A DNA stretch of 64,000 bases from Cornus controversa (taxonomy: Eukaryota; Streptophyta; Magnoliopsida; Cornales; Cornaceae): assembly GCA_026545225.1 (NCBI GenBank), contig CM048845.1:98582533-98646532 (forward strand), given 5' to 3'. A program made the translations under genes and the position numbers. A model generated the notes under the pieces. It was given only the letters and a program-made list of their open reading frames with translations. It was not told where the DNA came from and made no database searches. Positions within the stretch are counted from its first letter, which is position 1; each line of letters starts with the position of its first letter. Below, piece after piece: positions 20,241-32,094 of this stretch.

Positions 20241-21680
20241 CAGAGCCCTCCAAAATTAGGGGCGTAAGCGACGGCCCAGGACCGGCCGTGCATGTGCAAC
20301 ACCAAACCTAGAGCTTTGTTTTCCCTTTCCACCATTACCTATTTCTCTCTCAGCCCAAAATCCACAACCAGTGAGCTCAAAGTACAATGTTAAATCCATA
20401 TAAGAAATGGAAGGAAAATCAAAACCCATAATCGAATTGTTGTGGCGATCTCAGATCCAAATACGACGCCAAACCCATATGAGAAATTAAGGAAATATCA
20501 AAACACATAATTGATTTGTTGTGGTGAGCTCAGATCAAGTACAACATCAAACCCATATGAGAAATCAAACGAAAAATCAAAACCCATAATCAATTTGTCT
20601 CCATTGATGCCTCTTGTTGAAGTTTTTGCGTGTATAACACATCTGTTGTTTGATAAAATGTTTCAAATTACTATGACAGTCTCCATATACAGATCATTTC
20701 TCCATTGCTACTGTTCAGATTATATATATACATATGTACGTATATGTGCAATATATGTATATATATGTTAATTAAATGAAAATGGTTTTGGACTAATCAT
20801 GTGATGGTTCCGGCGTATGAAGAACTCTCCAAAACACTAGAACTGAAAGAGAAAGAATGTGAGAGAGAATTAGAAAAGAAAAAGAGAGAGAAAAAAGAAA
20901 GGGCGATATTGTCTTAACATAATTAATTAAAAGGTAATTTCAGTATTTAAGAAGAATTGACTGATGTCAGATGGTCAGAGATATTTGAACAAACCTAAAG
21001 AGAGGCTGACCATTTTTCTTCTAAAAATTTCATCCAAGAGATAATTTGGCAAACCTCGGGAGAGAGGTCAGAGATATTCATCAAAAAAAAAATGAGAAAA
21101 TTTTGAAGGAAAAAATTATAGTTTGATTGAAGAAAGAAATTTATTTTTTATTACTAAGGAAATTAAAAGAATTAAAGAGTAAAAGAGAAAAGAAAGAAAA
21201 CAAAATCAGTGATAATGTTAGAATTAAAAATTCTAAGAAGGTTACACACATATATATTTTTTCATATATATGTAAGCAAAATGATATATATTATAGTAGG
21301 CAGGGCAAGGACGGGGGGCATGTGTCCCCAAGGGCATACACTAGCTCCGTCCCTGCACTTGGATCACACAGAGCAGAGCGAGTGCGAGAGCAAAAAAGCA
21401 AAAGTGCCCTATTTCATACAAAGACAAAGTGCGAAAGCAATAAATTCTATTTCATACAGAGACAATGACAAAACAAGAGTGAGATAACCATTTAGAAAAA
21501 TTATGTGATTTGGGTTCTTACAGAGTAGTTGAGTCGTGGTTGCTGTTAGGGCAGCGCAGAAAAGCCAAGTGTACTTTATGCTCTTCTACTAAGTTCATGA
21601 TAATTTTTCTTTTTTTTTTTGTTTTTCTATTTTTGTTTTTTTAAAGGTATATGATGGAAGGTGAGAGTTAAAAAAGAGAA
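20241..21680. other. Intergenic DNA with short local repeats
   Basis: A segment of about 55 bases containing CAAATACGACGCCAAACCCA and ATATGAGAAATCAA-like sequence is repeated two or three times between 20385 and 20600. A GGACGGGGGGCATGTGTCCC patch near 21310 resembles the end of a DNA element. No gene is supported. Confidence 0.4.
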
Positions 21681-21683
21681 CTA

Positions 21684-22025
21684 TATTACGTAACAAATTG
21701 GTGTCCACGTGTCCACCCCACTTGTGCTATCATTTTACAAGTGGGGATTGACAACTATTACAACAGACAATTGGTTGAATGACATAGAGGGTGCTAATTG
21801 GTGCAACAAGGCAACAAGTTTTCCTATATATATGTGACTGGTTGTATATAACTACATAGATCATTTTTTATAGTAAAACAAACAGCAAGTCCCCTCTCTC
21901 TCCTACTATTATAAATTTATTAATATAAATCAAATTTCTTACCTTATCTTCCTTCTGAGATTACAAACACATACCCCTATTATATCTGTGAGTGTATATT
22001 TTTGTGGTCATTTACTATTAGAACA
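21684..22025 (+). repeat. 5' LTR of the Copia element
   Basis: It matches 27796-28167 over its length and is followed by a primer-binding-like stretch, CGTTATCGACACGAGG, common after plant Copia LTRs. Confidence 0.85.
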
Positions 22026-22194
22026 CGTTATCGACACGAGGCTTTTACCATCTGAGGAGCCAATTTCATTTTTCATTCCCGAATCAAAAGTACGAAAATT
22101 ATTTATTTATATCTCTAATAATGATAAAACATACGTATGCTAATTTTAACTTAACATAACAATTTTCTTTCTGATTTATGCTTATGTCATTTCA

Positions 22195-22195
<1 letters not shown>

Positions 22196-22225
<30 letters not shown>

Positions 22226-22295
22226 AAGTATATATATATATATATATATAAAGTCTATACATATATATATGTATATATATATATAAAGTCCTTCC

Positions 22296-22335
<40 letters not shown>
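22196..22335. repeat. Expanded (TA)n tract with AAAGTC spacers
   Basis: Several (TA)n runs are separated by AAAGT(A/C) spacers, two of them with CCTT(C)CCGAT after the spacer. This is a microsatellite that has amplified with its short flank, inside the Copia leader. Confidence 0.8.
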
Positions 22336-22337
<2 letters not shown>

Positions 22338-25300
22338 CTTCTCGATTGGGAAATGGCATGCTTATGCTATTTAAATTCATATTTTATTAATGTGTTCTTC
22401 AATATACTGTACTTGCATATAAAATTTTAACTATGTTTCTCTTCCAATTTATAGTATCCTGAAAATGTCAAATCTTGCAAACCTCGACTTCACTGCCCTT
22501 GATATTTCGGGTAGAACTATCTATCATGGATTCTCGATGCTGAGATCCATTTGAATGCTAAAAATTTGGGAGAGACGATTAAAAAAGGAAATAAAGCATC
22601 TATGCAAGAACGGACAATGACAACCATCACATACATGAGAATTTAAAATCCGAGTATCTTACAATCAAAAACCCGTCCATGCTATGAAAAAATTTGAAGG
22701 ATAGGTTCGAACATCAAAGAACTATAATCCTTCCAAGAACTCAAGATAACTGGTCAAAATTGAAGTTGTCCGATTATAAATCTGTAATAGAATATAATTC
22801 AATCTTATTTCAAATTAGTTCTCAAATGAACTTATATGAACAGCCAAAAACTAATGTGGATATGTTAGAAAAACATTTACCACATTTCATCCTTCAAACT
22901 TGCTTCTCCAACAACAGTATCGAGAGAGACACTTTACGAGATACTCTAAGTTAATATCTTGTTTATTAGTGGTTGAACAAAAATAATGAGCTCTTACTGG
23001 AAAATCACGAATCCTATGCGATCGAATCAGCTTTATTAACTGAAGCACATGTAACATCCTTTAATGGTCGCGATCGTGGACATGGACGTGGATGTGGCCA
23101 AGGATGTGGTCATGGTAGTGATAGTGGTCGTGATCATGGACGTGGTCGTGATTGTGGCCGCAGTAGAAATAATAACTATGGTGGTTATAATTCATTAGAG
23201 TTTTCTAGTAAGAAATACACACCATACTATTAAGAAGGAAATGCAAGTGAGGCCAAGGAAAAAAAATTGAAAGTTGTGCAGAATGCACCCTCCAAATCAT
23301 ATGAAAATGCTTACTTTTGATGTGGAATAAACGGGCATTGATCATAGACCTCTTGAACGTCCAAACATTTAATTGAGCTATATCAAGCCTCACTCAAAGA
23401 AAAATGGAAGGAAAAGGAGATTGAAACAAATGTTATCGGGAACAATGAGCCAGTGGCCATCAATCACCTTGATAATTCAGATTTCTATGAATATATACCT
23501 CCTTGAAAATAATAATCAATAGATTTGATCCACACCCAAGATAAATAGGGAAGATATATGTTTGGTATACAATGTCACGACACATACTATCCTTAAAGAT
23601 AGAAAATATTTTTCACATATAACATTAGCGGAAGCTAATGCCAATGCCATATTAGGTTCCATAGACCTGATTGATGGTTCTGAAAGAGTTAACATTGTGC
23701 TACTATGTGGAACACAATTACATATTAATGATACTCTCTACTCGATCAGATCCAAGAGAAATCTGTTGAATTTTAAAGATATACATTGTAACGGATATCA
23801 TATTAAAACAATAAATAAAGGGAGTATAGAATATTTATGCATTACATCAATTATTTTATACCGGAAGCATGTTTTAGAAAAACTCTCTACTTTCTCTTCT
23901 AGGCTATATTTTATGAATATAAGAGCAATCGAATCACATGTAGTGATGCACTAAAAGTGCTCTAACCTAAAGAATTTTATACTATGGCATAATATCCTTG
24001 GTCATTCTGGGTTAACAATGATACGCCAAATTATTGAAAATTTAAATGGGCATCTATTAAAAAATCAGAAAATTCTTTTGACAAGTGATTAAACATGTAC
24101 TGCATGCTTACAAGGAAAGTTAAGTGTGAGGCAATCTCTTTCAAAATTTGTCGTTAAATCCCCTAATTTTTTTACAAAGGATCCACATGAATATAGGGCA
24201 TATTCACCCATCATGTGGACTATTTCGTTATTTTATGGTCTTAATTGATGCCTCAACTCGATGGTCTCATATTTGCTTACTTTCTACTCGCAATGTTGTA
24301 TTTGCTAGACTCTTGACCCAAACAATTCATTTACGAGCATAATTCTCAGATTATCCAATCAAGACAATTCATCTTGACAATGTTGGAGGATTTACATCTC
24401 AAATTTTTAATGACTATTGCATGTCTATTGACACTCATGTTGAACACCCCATTGCACACACTCATACTCAAAATGGTCTAGCAGAGTCTTTTATAAAACG
24501 TTTTCAATTGATTGCTAGACCATCACTTATGAGAACAAAGCTCCCTATGTCGGCTTGGGTACATGCCATATTACATACAACATCATTAGTTTGTATTAGA
24601 CCAACTGCTTACTACAGTTTTTCACCTCTACAACTTATGGTTGGTCAACAACCAAATATCTCTCACTTACAAATTTTTGGTTGTACTATCTTTATGCTTA
24701 TTACACTACCACAATGAACAAAAATGGGCCATCAGCGTAGATTTGAAATTTATGTAGGTTTTGACTCTCCATTTATCATTAGATATCTTAAACCTATGAC
24801 AGGAAATTTGTTCAAAACAAGATTTATTGATTGTTATTTTGATGAAACTGTATTCCTATCATTAGAGGAGGAATTAACATAGCCCGAACATCAGCATGAG
24901 ATCACTTAGAATGCCACAACATTATCACATTTTGATCCTCCTACAAATCAAAGAGAACTTGAAGTTAATAGAATCATTCATTTGCAAGGTATTGCAAATC
25001 AATTACCAAATGCATTTACTGATACAAAGAAAGTGATACAATTATATATACATGCTGCAAATATTTCAGTACGAATTGATGTCCCTGTTGGACAATCTAT
25101 CAATATTGCGGCAAATGCATTTAAAACACGCTTAAAGCGTAGTAGACCTATTGATGTAAAAGATACTATTCCTTGAAAGAGAAAAGTACAAGAGAAAATA
25201 CATAAACAGATGGCACTCCTAAGGAGGCCATACTTACAAAGGGAGCAATAATAGCCCCTGAAGAAACACAAGCCCTTGATGAGGCCACTGAAATAATAGC

Positions 25301-26064
25301 CCTTGATGAGACATAAAAGAAGGTAGTCATACCTAAAAATGATGATATATCAAAAAATTATACAAAGAGATCGAATAAAAATAAAGTTCTTGTCGACAGC
25401 ATAATCTCTTTTGCAATTGCTCTTGATATTGCAAGAGATGATAAGGATCCGAAAGCTCGATACATCGATGAATGTCGACGCAGAAATGATTAGCCAAAAT
25501 GAAAAGAAATAATACACGCAAATTAAATTCACTGGCAAAATATAAGCATTTGGATCAGTAATTCAGACACCTGAAAGTGTCAAGCTTGTATGGTACAAAT
25601 GAATAGTTGTATGGAAAAAAAATTATAAAAATGAAATTATGAGATACAAAGCCTGCTTAGTGGCACGAGGTTTCTCACAGAGGCCTAGTATTGACTATGA
25701 GGCGACATATTCTCCCATAATGGATGTAATCACATTTCGATTCTTGATTAATTTGACAGTCACAGAAAGACTGAAAATACATCTAATGGATGTGGTTACG
25801 ACATATTTATATGGATCACTTGATATCTATATGAAAATCCCTGAAGGATTTCAAATGCCTGAAACAAGTAATTCAAAATCACGTTGCATGTTTTAAATCA
25901 AGTTGCAACAATTGTTGTACGGGTTAAAACAATCTGGATGCATGTGGTACAATCGCCTCAGAGAGTAATTACTAAAAGTGATATGTAAATAATTCAATTT
26001 GTTCATGCGCTTTCATTAAGAAATCAAGATATGGATTTGCAATGGGAGAACTCCTGAAGAGCTT

Positions 26065-26651
26065 TGTAGTAACCCTTGTGGACGGGTGTGAGTGGGCGGG
26101 TGCGAAGACAGACATTAGGCTGAGCTACCACACTGACAAGGTACAGGGTGCTCAATCCCACATCACCTGGGTATCCCACATCGCCTGCGTGTGAAAAAGG
26201 GGATGTGCTTATATGTAGTATATTCTCTTCAAATGGTATAAGGCCTTTTGGGATAAAATCCAAAAGCAAAATCGTGCGGGCTCAGGCCCAAAGCGGACAA
26301 TATCATATCATGTGTTGGAGCGGGGTATTACAGTTAATATCAGAGCCTAAACCCAGCCGAAAGTATGCCGATAAGGACGTCGGGCCTCCTAGGGGGTGGA
26401 TTGTAGTAACCCTTGTAGACGAGTGTGAGTGGGCGGGAGCGAAGACAGACACTGGGCTGAGCTACCACACTAACAAGGTACAGGGTGCTCAATCCCACAT
26501 CGCCTAGGTGTGAAAAACAGGACGTGCTTATATGTAGTATGTTCTCTTCAAATGGTATAAGGCCTTTTGGTGTAAAACCCAAGAGCAAAACCGTGCGAGC
26601 TCAGGCCCAAAGCGAACAATATCATACCATGTGTTGGAGCGGGGTATTAGA
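26065..26651 (+). mobile_element. TRIM (miniature LTR retrotransposon) inserted in the Copia element
   Basis: Two direct repeats of about 250-268 bp (26065-26332 and 26402-26651) start with TGTAGTAACCC and end near GCGGGGTATTA. They flank only about 69 bp of interior. Right after the first repeat lies TATCAGAGCC, the plant initiator-tRNA primer site, and a purine tract (AGGGGGTGGA) precedes the second. AGCTT occurs at both outer flanks. There is no coding capacity. The repeats differ by roughly 8-10 percent by eye, so this insertion is younger than its host. Confidence 0.85.
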
Positions 26652-27795
26652 AGCTTACCACAACTGGTAATTATTTAAAGAAAGAATTTGAAATGAAAGA
26701 TCTTGACAAAACAAAGTTTTACCTTGGGCTATAGATTGAATATTTACCAAGTGGGATTCTTATTCAACAGTCAACATATACATAAAATGTGCTGAAGTGA
26801 TTTTATATGGATAAAACTCATCTATTAAGTTCTCCAATGGTTGTCCGATCACTTGATGTGAAGAAAGATCCATTCTGTGCTCAAGAAGATAATGAAGAAT
26901 TTCTTGGTTCTAAAATTCCATATCTTAGTTTTATTGGTGTTCTTATGTATCTTGCAAATTGCACCCGACCTGACATAGTTTTTTTAGTCAATTTATTGAT
27001 ACGGTACAGTTCTGCACCAATCCACAGACATTGGAATGATATCAAGCATATAATAAGATATCTTCATAGAACCACTGATATGGGATTGTTTTATTCAAAT
27101 AAATCAAAATCCCAATTAGTTGGATATGCAGATGCAGGTTATCTTTCTGATCCATATAAAGCTCGATCACAAATAATGTATGTATTTAATTGTGGTGACA
27201 CTGCTATATCATGGAGATCCATGAAACAAATAATGACTGCAATTTCTTCAAATCATGCTCAGATACTCGCAATTCATGAGGCAAGTTAAGAGTGTGTCTG
27301 GCTGAGATCTATGGTACAACATATTCGAGAAACATGTGAACTCTCCCCAATAAATAATATTCCAACGATATTATTGCAAAAATCAAATAAAGTTATATTA
27401 AAAGAGATAGAATCAAACATATCTCACCAAAATTCTTTTATACTCACGAGCTTTAGAAAAGTGGTGATATGGATGTTCAACAAATATGTTCATGTGATAA
27501 TTTAGTAAACTTATTTACCAAGAGTCTACCAACTACAACGTTCAAGAAGTTGGTACACAACATTGGAATGCGTCGACTAAAAGATTGTACATGTTGAGAT
27601 ACTGCAATAATGATACTCATGAGGGGGATCAATTAATTAAAGAATGACATCAGCATTATGTACTCTTTTTTCTTTGTCCAAATTTTATTCCAATGAGTTT
27701 TCCTAGCAAGGTTTTAATGAAGCACTCTTAATCCATGTAATACTATTTTCAGAGATACAAGAATGTTGTGTAAAACTGTGGACCCCAAGAAGGAG

Positions 27796-28167
27796 TGTTA
27801 CGTAACAAATTGGTGTTCACATGTCCACCCCACTTGTGCTATCATTCTACAAGTGAAAATGTAAATATCCAGCAAATGGATTAATTTGCCAACTATCACA
27901 ACAACAGGTAATTGGTGCAGCAAGGCAACAAATTTGCCTATATATACATGGCTTGTTGTACATAACTACAGAGATCATTTTTGATAATAAAACAAACAAA
28001 AAGTCCTCTCTCTCTCTCTTCCCTTCCTTTCCCTTCCTATCTCTTACTATTATAACTTTATTAATATAGATCAACTTTCTTACCATATCTTCCTTCTCAT
28101 ATTACAGACACATTCTCCTGTTATATCCTGTGAGTGTATATTTTAATAGTTATTTACTATTACAACA
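27796..28167 (+). repeat. 3' LTR of the Copia element
   Basis: This is the direct repeat of 21684-22025. It starts TGTTACGTAACAAATTGG and ends near TTACTATTACAACA. Confidence 0.85.
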
Positions 28168-28177
28168 AATTAAACTT

Positions 28178-28243
28178 TCTTTTTTCTATTTTTGTTTTTT
28201 TAGAAATATTTAATTGAAAGGTGAGAATGAAAAACAGAGAATT
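28178..28243 (+). repeat. Flank duplication, right copy
   Basis: The sequence TTTCTATTTTTGTTTTTTTA, then AAAGGTGAGA..AAA..AGAGAA, resembles 21622-21683 on the other side of the Copia element. It is far longer than a target duplication. Confidence 0.55.
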
Positions 28244-28584
28244 AGACATGAAAGGTTAAATCAAATTCACCTATAAACTTTTTAGAAAAAATAGTCTTAA
28301 TCATCAAAACAACTATATCACAACCGGATTTGGATGTGATGAATTTGAATGTGAGACGGACATTGTAAAAAAAAAAAAAGATATAATTATGACAATTGTT
28401 TCAACAGTGATTGTTAGCCATACACATCTTTAAAGGATGGACACATTCTTTTCAATTTTTGTTTTTGGCAAGGGATTTCAATGTTTCTTTGTGCATACGC
28501 TTAGACTAGTGGCTAATATTGAAAAATATATATATTATTGAAAAGGGAGAGGTATAAATTAAAATTTATAAATATACATATATA

Positions 28585-29853
28585 CAATAGTGTTTAAATG
28601 CTCCCTGGTGAGTAGGGAGTAGTCTACACACTTTTAACTCTAGCCTTCGGATTTAATCCTAAGGCTGTTAATTAAAATAAAGTTCTCCACTCTTATATTA
28701 GGAAACTTACCAAAATTTAATTTCTATTAAACACTAATAATGTAAAATGACAATAATAGACATTATTTAAAAAAAAACTATTATGGAAACCCAAGAAACT
28801 ATGAAAATTATATTCAATATAATTGTGGTTATCTCTATTATATATGGTACATAGAGTTTAATATAAATAAAATTTAGATACAAGGTCTGGGATGATTGTT
28901 AGTGGCAGTCAAATTGTATCTATTATCTACATATAACCTCCTTCCAGGAAAACTTAAGATAAGAATTAACGGCCAGTCGATACATTTAGATTAAGTGTGC
29001 AGGAAACATATGATCTGCTTATTGTCCTGAATTCATCATGAATTTCTATTTGGAAAAGAAAAATAAAATAAATTGACTTAGGTAATATATATAGTCTTCA
29101 AGAATATCATAACTAGCCATCATGTTTAAGTAACGGAGTTATAACTCTGAAATGAATGCTTCATTAGAAAATCAAACTATTATATTACCTTGTGGCACTT
29201 CCTCTGAGTTTGATGCAATACTCATACACTTCATTGTAGTCTACAACAGATTGATCCCTGGAAACAATTAAGAACAAAGCAAACAATGGGTTCAACAACA
29301 TTAGGTGAAAAAAAAATCATGAATTTTCATTATTTTATTGATTAATTTTTTCAAAAAAATATTTGGGATTTCTCGAGGTTTGGTTCATCACTTTTTTCTT
29401 TTATTTCTGTTTCTTTTTAACCACCTAGAATTGAAACATACAAAGCCATGGCGATATCTCTTAGGACAGTGCAGACATCTGTCAAGAAAGTGGGAATCAG
29501 CTCTAGAAAAAAGAATGGACCACTTATCTCCTTCAGCGAATGACAAAGGCGGAATTTTTCATCCACAAAGCCCTACAAGTAACAGCATTTAAAAAAGAAA
29601 AAAGATAAGAAAAAGTAAATCAAAAACAGAATTATCAATTTCTTGGGTTTCCATAACAGTTTTTTTATAAATAATGTCTATTATTGTCATTTTACATTAT
29701 TACTGTTTAATAGAAATTAAATTTTGGTAAGTTTCCTAATATAAGAGTGGAGAACTTTATTTTAATTAACAGCCATAGGATTAAATCCGAAGGCTAGAAT
29801 TAAAAGTGTGTAGACTACTCACTACTCACTAGGGAGCATTTGAACATTACTGT
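28585..29853 (-). mobile_element. Mutator-like element carrying host exons (Pack-MULE)
   Basis: Inverted repeats of about 220 bp lie at 28585-28803 and 29637-29853. They pair through landmarks such as CTAGCCTTCGGATTTAATCC and GTCTATTATTGTCATTTTAC. Their length is typical of Mutator-like elements. ACATATATA occurs at both flanks (28576-28584 and 29854-29862), a possible 9-bp duplication, though the setting is TA-rich. The interior encodes no transposase. On the minus strand it holds two consecutive exons and the intron of a histidine phosphotransfer gene (separate entry). Long inverted ends around a captured gene piece with its intron define a Pack-MULE. Confidence 0.8.
29189..29572 (-). pseudogene. 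HPt (AHP-like) fragment carried in the Mutator-like element
   Basis: Exon 1 (29572-29442) reads GFVDEKFRLCHSLKEISGPF and on to LRDIAMA; exon 2 (29257-29189) completes a Leu codon and reads DQSVVDYNEVYEYCIKLRGS. Borders are GTATG/CAG, the phase is exact, and a GTAATA donor follows. Plant AHPs have the same layout (GILDxQF..LQ..NPDFV..LDQQVVDFKKVDPHVHQLKGSSSS), including the intron within the LDQ region. AHPs relay phosphate from cytokinin receptor kinases to response regulators. Here the phosphorylated His of HQLKG is Ile (CIKLRG), so any product could not carry phosphate. The exons before GFVDE and after the GTAATA donor were not found. It is most likely a dead capture; a regulatory transcript is possible. 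Confidence 0.7.
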
Positions 29854-30068
29854 ACATATATATATATATATTTATATATATTAAAAGAAAGTAAGAAAAC
29901 ATATTAGAATAAATCGCACCCTTCTATAACTATAGGCACAAATCTATTAACATTTCTTTTCCTTTGGCAAAAACTCGACTATTCACTCGTCTACTTGAAA
30001 ATTTAAGTTCTCGCCTTTTACTATAAAAAGTGGATTACTTATGCCAATAAATTAAAAAATTAAGAGCT

Positions 30069-30512
30069 GTGATACACTATCCAAATTCTAAAGTTTTCAA
30101 ATGATATTTTGTGAGGAGCAATGCTACACATCATGAAATTATTTCATGAATTTATATCATGAATGATGTGGCAGGTAACGTGGAGAGTTAGTATTGGTGG
30201 GATTCCCCCCATACACAGAGTCCTATGATATTATCACTGAATCCCACCAATACTAACTCTCCACGTTACCTGCCACATCATTCATGATACAAATTTATGA
30301 AATAATTTCATGACGTTTAGTATTTCTCTTATGTGAGTGAAGAATAACGTCATTATGACATCATCAACTTAGTGACATCATCATCACTCAAGTTTTCGAA
30401 TGTTATTATGTGAGTGAAGAATGACGTCATTATGACATCATCAACTTAGTGATGTCATCATCACTCACTCACATAATTTGATTCAAAATTCTCCAAATTT
30501 AGAGAATATATC
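30069..30512. mobile_element. Foldback MITE carrying a nested insertion
   Basis: Outer ends GATACACTATCCAAATTCTA and its approximate complement around 30485-30512 form inverted repeats that continue to TTGTGAG/CTCACATAA. The interior has two copies of a block with GAATGACGTCATTATGACAT. A second element is inserted at 30116-30328. Confidence 0.55.
30116..30328. mobile_element. Hairpin MITE with about 90-bp inverted arms
   Basis: The arms pair almost perfectly (GGTAACGTGGAGAGTTAGTA and its complement around 30176-30268). Ends are GAGCAATGCTACACATC and the complement of GAGAAATACTAAACGTC. The flanks TTTTGTGAG and TTATGTGAG differ at one base, a 9-bp duplication pointing to Mutator-type origin. 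It lies inside the older foldback element. Confidence 0.75.
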
Positions 30513-30738
30513 ATTTTCCAAAAATTAAATATATCATTTTTGTCCTATTAATGAGTGTAAGGGCGACATTATTCGGTTTTGTGAATCAAATGACAAAATA
30601 AAGCATTTTACTAAAATCAAACCAATTATTAATATTGTTCAACAAATATCTCTTTTCAAAGAATATCAGTATAATTTTTCAAAATGTCATTGAAATCCAT
30701 ATATTCCACTTAATCTAAGGAAGAGTAGTATGTACATA

Positions 30739-30839
30739 CTCCCTCCGTCTCATTTTAGATATTCCTTTTTAAAAACTCTTTTTAGATGTCCCTTTTTGGA
30801 AGCCTAAGCAACCACTCGATTACCATGTTAGTATCCACA
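30739..30839. repeat. Single end of a Stowaway-like element
   Basis: CTCCCTCCGTCTCATTTTAG matches a Stowaway terminus, but no partner end was found, so it is a fragment. Confidence 0.45.
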
Positions 30840-30847
30840 TAAATATC

Positions 30848-31341
30848 GAGTAAAGTGCATAAAACCTCCTTTAGTTTGAAAAGTGTACAAAAAATCTCCT
30901 TCATATTAATTTTCCTACCGTGTAGTTTGTATTTGGTGCAAATACTCTTCTGAGCTTAAAAAAAACACTCTTTAATACAAATTTATCTTTTTTGTATTTT
31001 TTTTTTCAAACTCATATATATATATATATATTAGAATGAACAGTATGATGAACAGTACCCAAAAATACAGATTTGTTTTTGAAAAAAATGCTGAATTTTC
31101 TTTTTTTTTAAGTGCTGAATTTTTTTTAGGAAAAAAAAACAGTGCTGAATTTGTTTTTCAGAAAAATAGTGCTGAAATTTATTTTATTTTCTAAAAAAGG
31201 TGCTGTTTTTCTTTTTAAGAAAATAAATTTTTTTATGAGTTCATTCTAATATATATATATGTGTATATATGTAAAAGTGAACAAGAAGAAAAAAAATTAC
31301 ACACATTTCAAATTACAGAAAATTTTATGCACTTTACCACG
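30848..31341. mobile_element. Foldback element with GTAAAGTGCATAAAA ends
   Basis: The left end GAGTAAAGTGCATAAAACCT pairs with AATTTTATGCACTTTACCAC at the right. TAAATATC flanks both sides (30840-30847 and 31342-31349). The terminal style resembles the GGTAAAATACACTGACCTCC family at 18561. It contains the TA-flanked insertion described next. Confidence 0.55.
31031..31250. mobile_element. MITE flanked by (TA)n on both sides, Micron-like
   Basis: The ends TTAGAATGAAC and GTTCATTCTAA are inverted, and each abuts a (TA)n run. The interior has about five drifting copies of a GTGCTGAATTTTTTT-like unit. Rice Micron elements are known to target TA microsatellites; this one looks alike in habit, but no sequence kinship is claimed. 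Confidence 0.5.
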
Positions 31342-31349
31342 TAAATATC

Positions 31350-32094
31350 ATATTAGCACCCCCTTGTGGCTTTGTCTGCCATTGCCAATGCCCCGCCAGG
31401 CATAAATTTATTTGGTTATTATTGGAATGGCATGTGACATTCACGCCATTTTTCTACTTTTACGTTTTAATTTTTTGAATTAATAAAATAACCTGATTGA
31501 CCCTCACAAGTGAAATGTAAGTGTATTTATTTATTATTATTTTTGTTGAAAGAAATTTATGTCATCTTTTTTCTAAAGAGCAAGTTAAACATGAAAATCC
31601 AAAAGTGAAGTGTGAATATTACTTCCTTATGAAATATTTCATACAAATTTTACAACGTATATCAGTCAATTATATATAATGTGCTACTGAGTTATACAAA
31701 ACGTACCACCTCTAAAACACGGACAAGCTTAAGAGATGTGTCATATTCGTGTCAGACTCTTTGTAGAGGTATCCTTTTTTTTCAGATACACCAGAGGACA
31801 CTCCGAGACACGCCAGAGTACACAATCGTTCAAAGTTGAAATAGAATTAAGAAGAAAAAGAAGAAGAGAGGATGAACATATATATACATATGTTTGTATA
31901 TATGTGTATTCTTTCAAAGTGAGATGTACGAAGTGAGATAAGAAATATAGAGATCTAAATATGTGAAGGATGGAGAGGATGAGAGAGGAACGACTTCATG
32001 AATAAAAGAGACAATAAAGGGGAGAGAGAGAGGTGAAAAGATGGAGGAGATGAGTAAACCATTCGATTGGAAAGATAATCTTAATCTTGAATAA
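31350..32094. other. AT-rich intergenic DNA
   Basis: No gene or defined element was recognised. A short stretch near 31745-31830 with ACACCAGAGGACACTCCGAG looks repeat-like. Confidence 0.45.

Larger units (their letters stand above)
21684..28167 (+). mobile_element. Old Ty1/Copia LTR retrotransposon
   Basis: Two long terminal repeats (about 21684-22025 and 27796-28167) flank an interior with Copia-order remnants on the plus strand: gag-like with a Gly/Arg-rich tail (about 22456-23280), protease and integrase (about 23560-24720), reverse transcriptase (about 25560-26800) and RNase H (about 26920-27590). A purine tract (ATGAGGGGGATC) precedes the 3' repeat. The element is clearly broken, with well over ten interruptions. 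It also carries a TRIM insertion at 26065-26651. The two LTRs differ by roughly 15 percent plus indels by eye, which suggests an insertion millions of years old. Flanks AACTA and AATTA are near-matching. Confidence 0.9.

Noticed and set aside
15200-21090. One giant foldback element enclosing the NPP fragment
   Set aside because: The GAGGTTTGYCAAATTATCTC pieces at both sides are short and diverged, and the family is dispersed, so pairing them is not justified.
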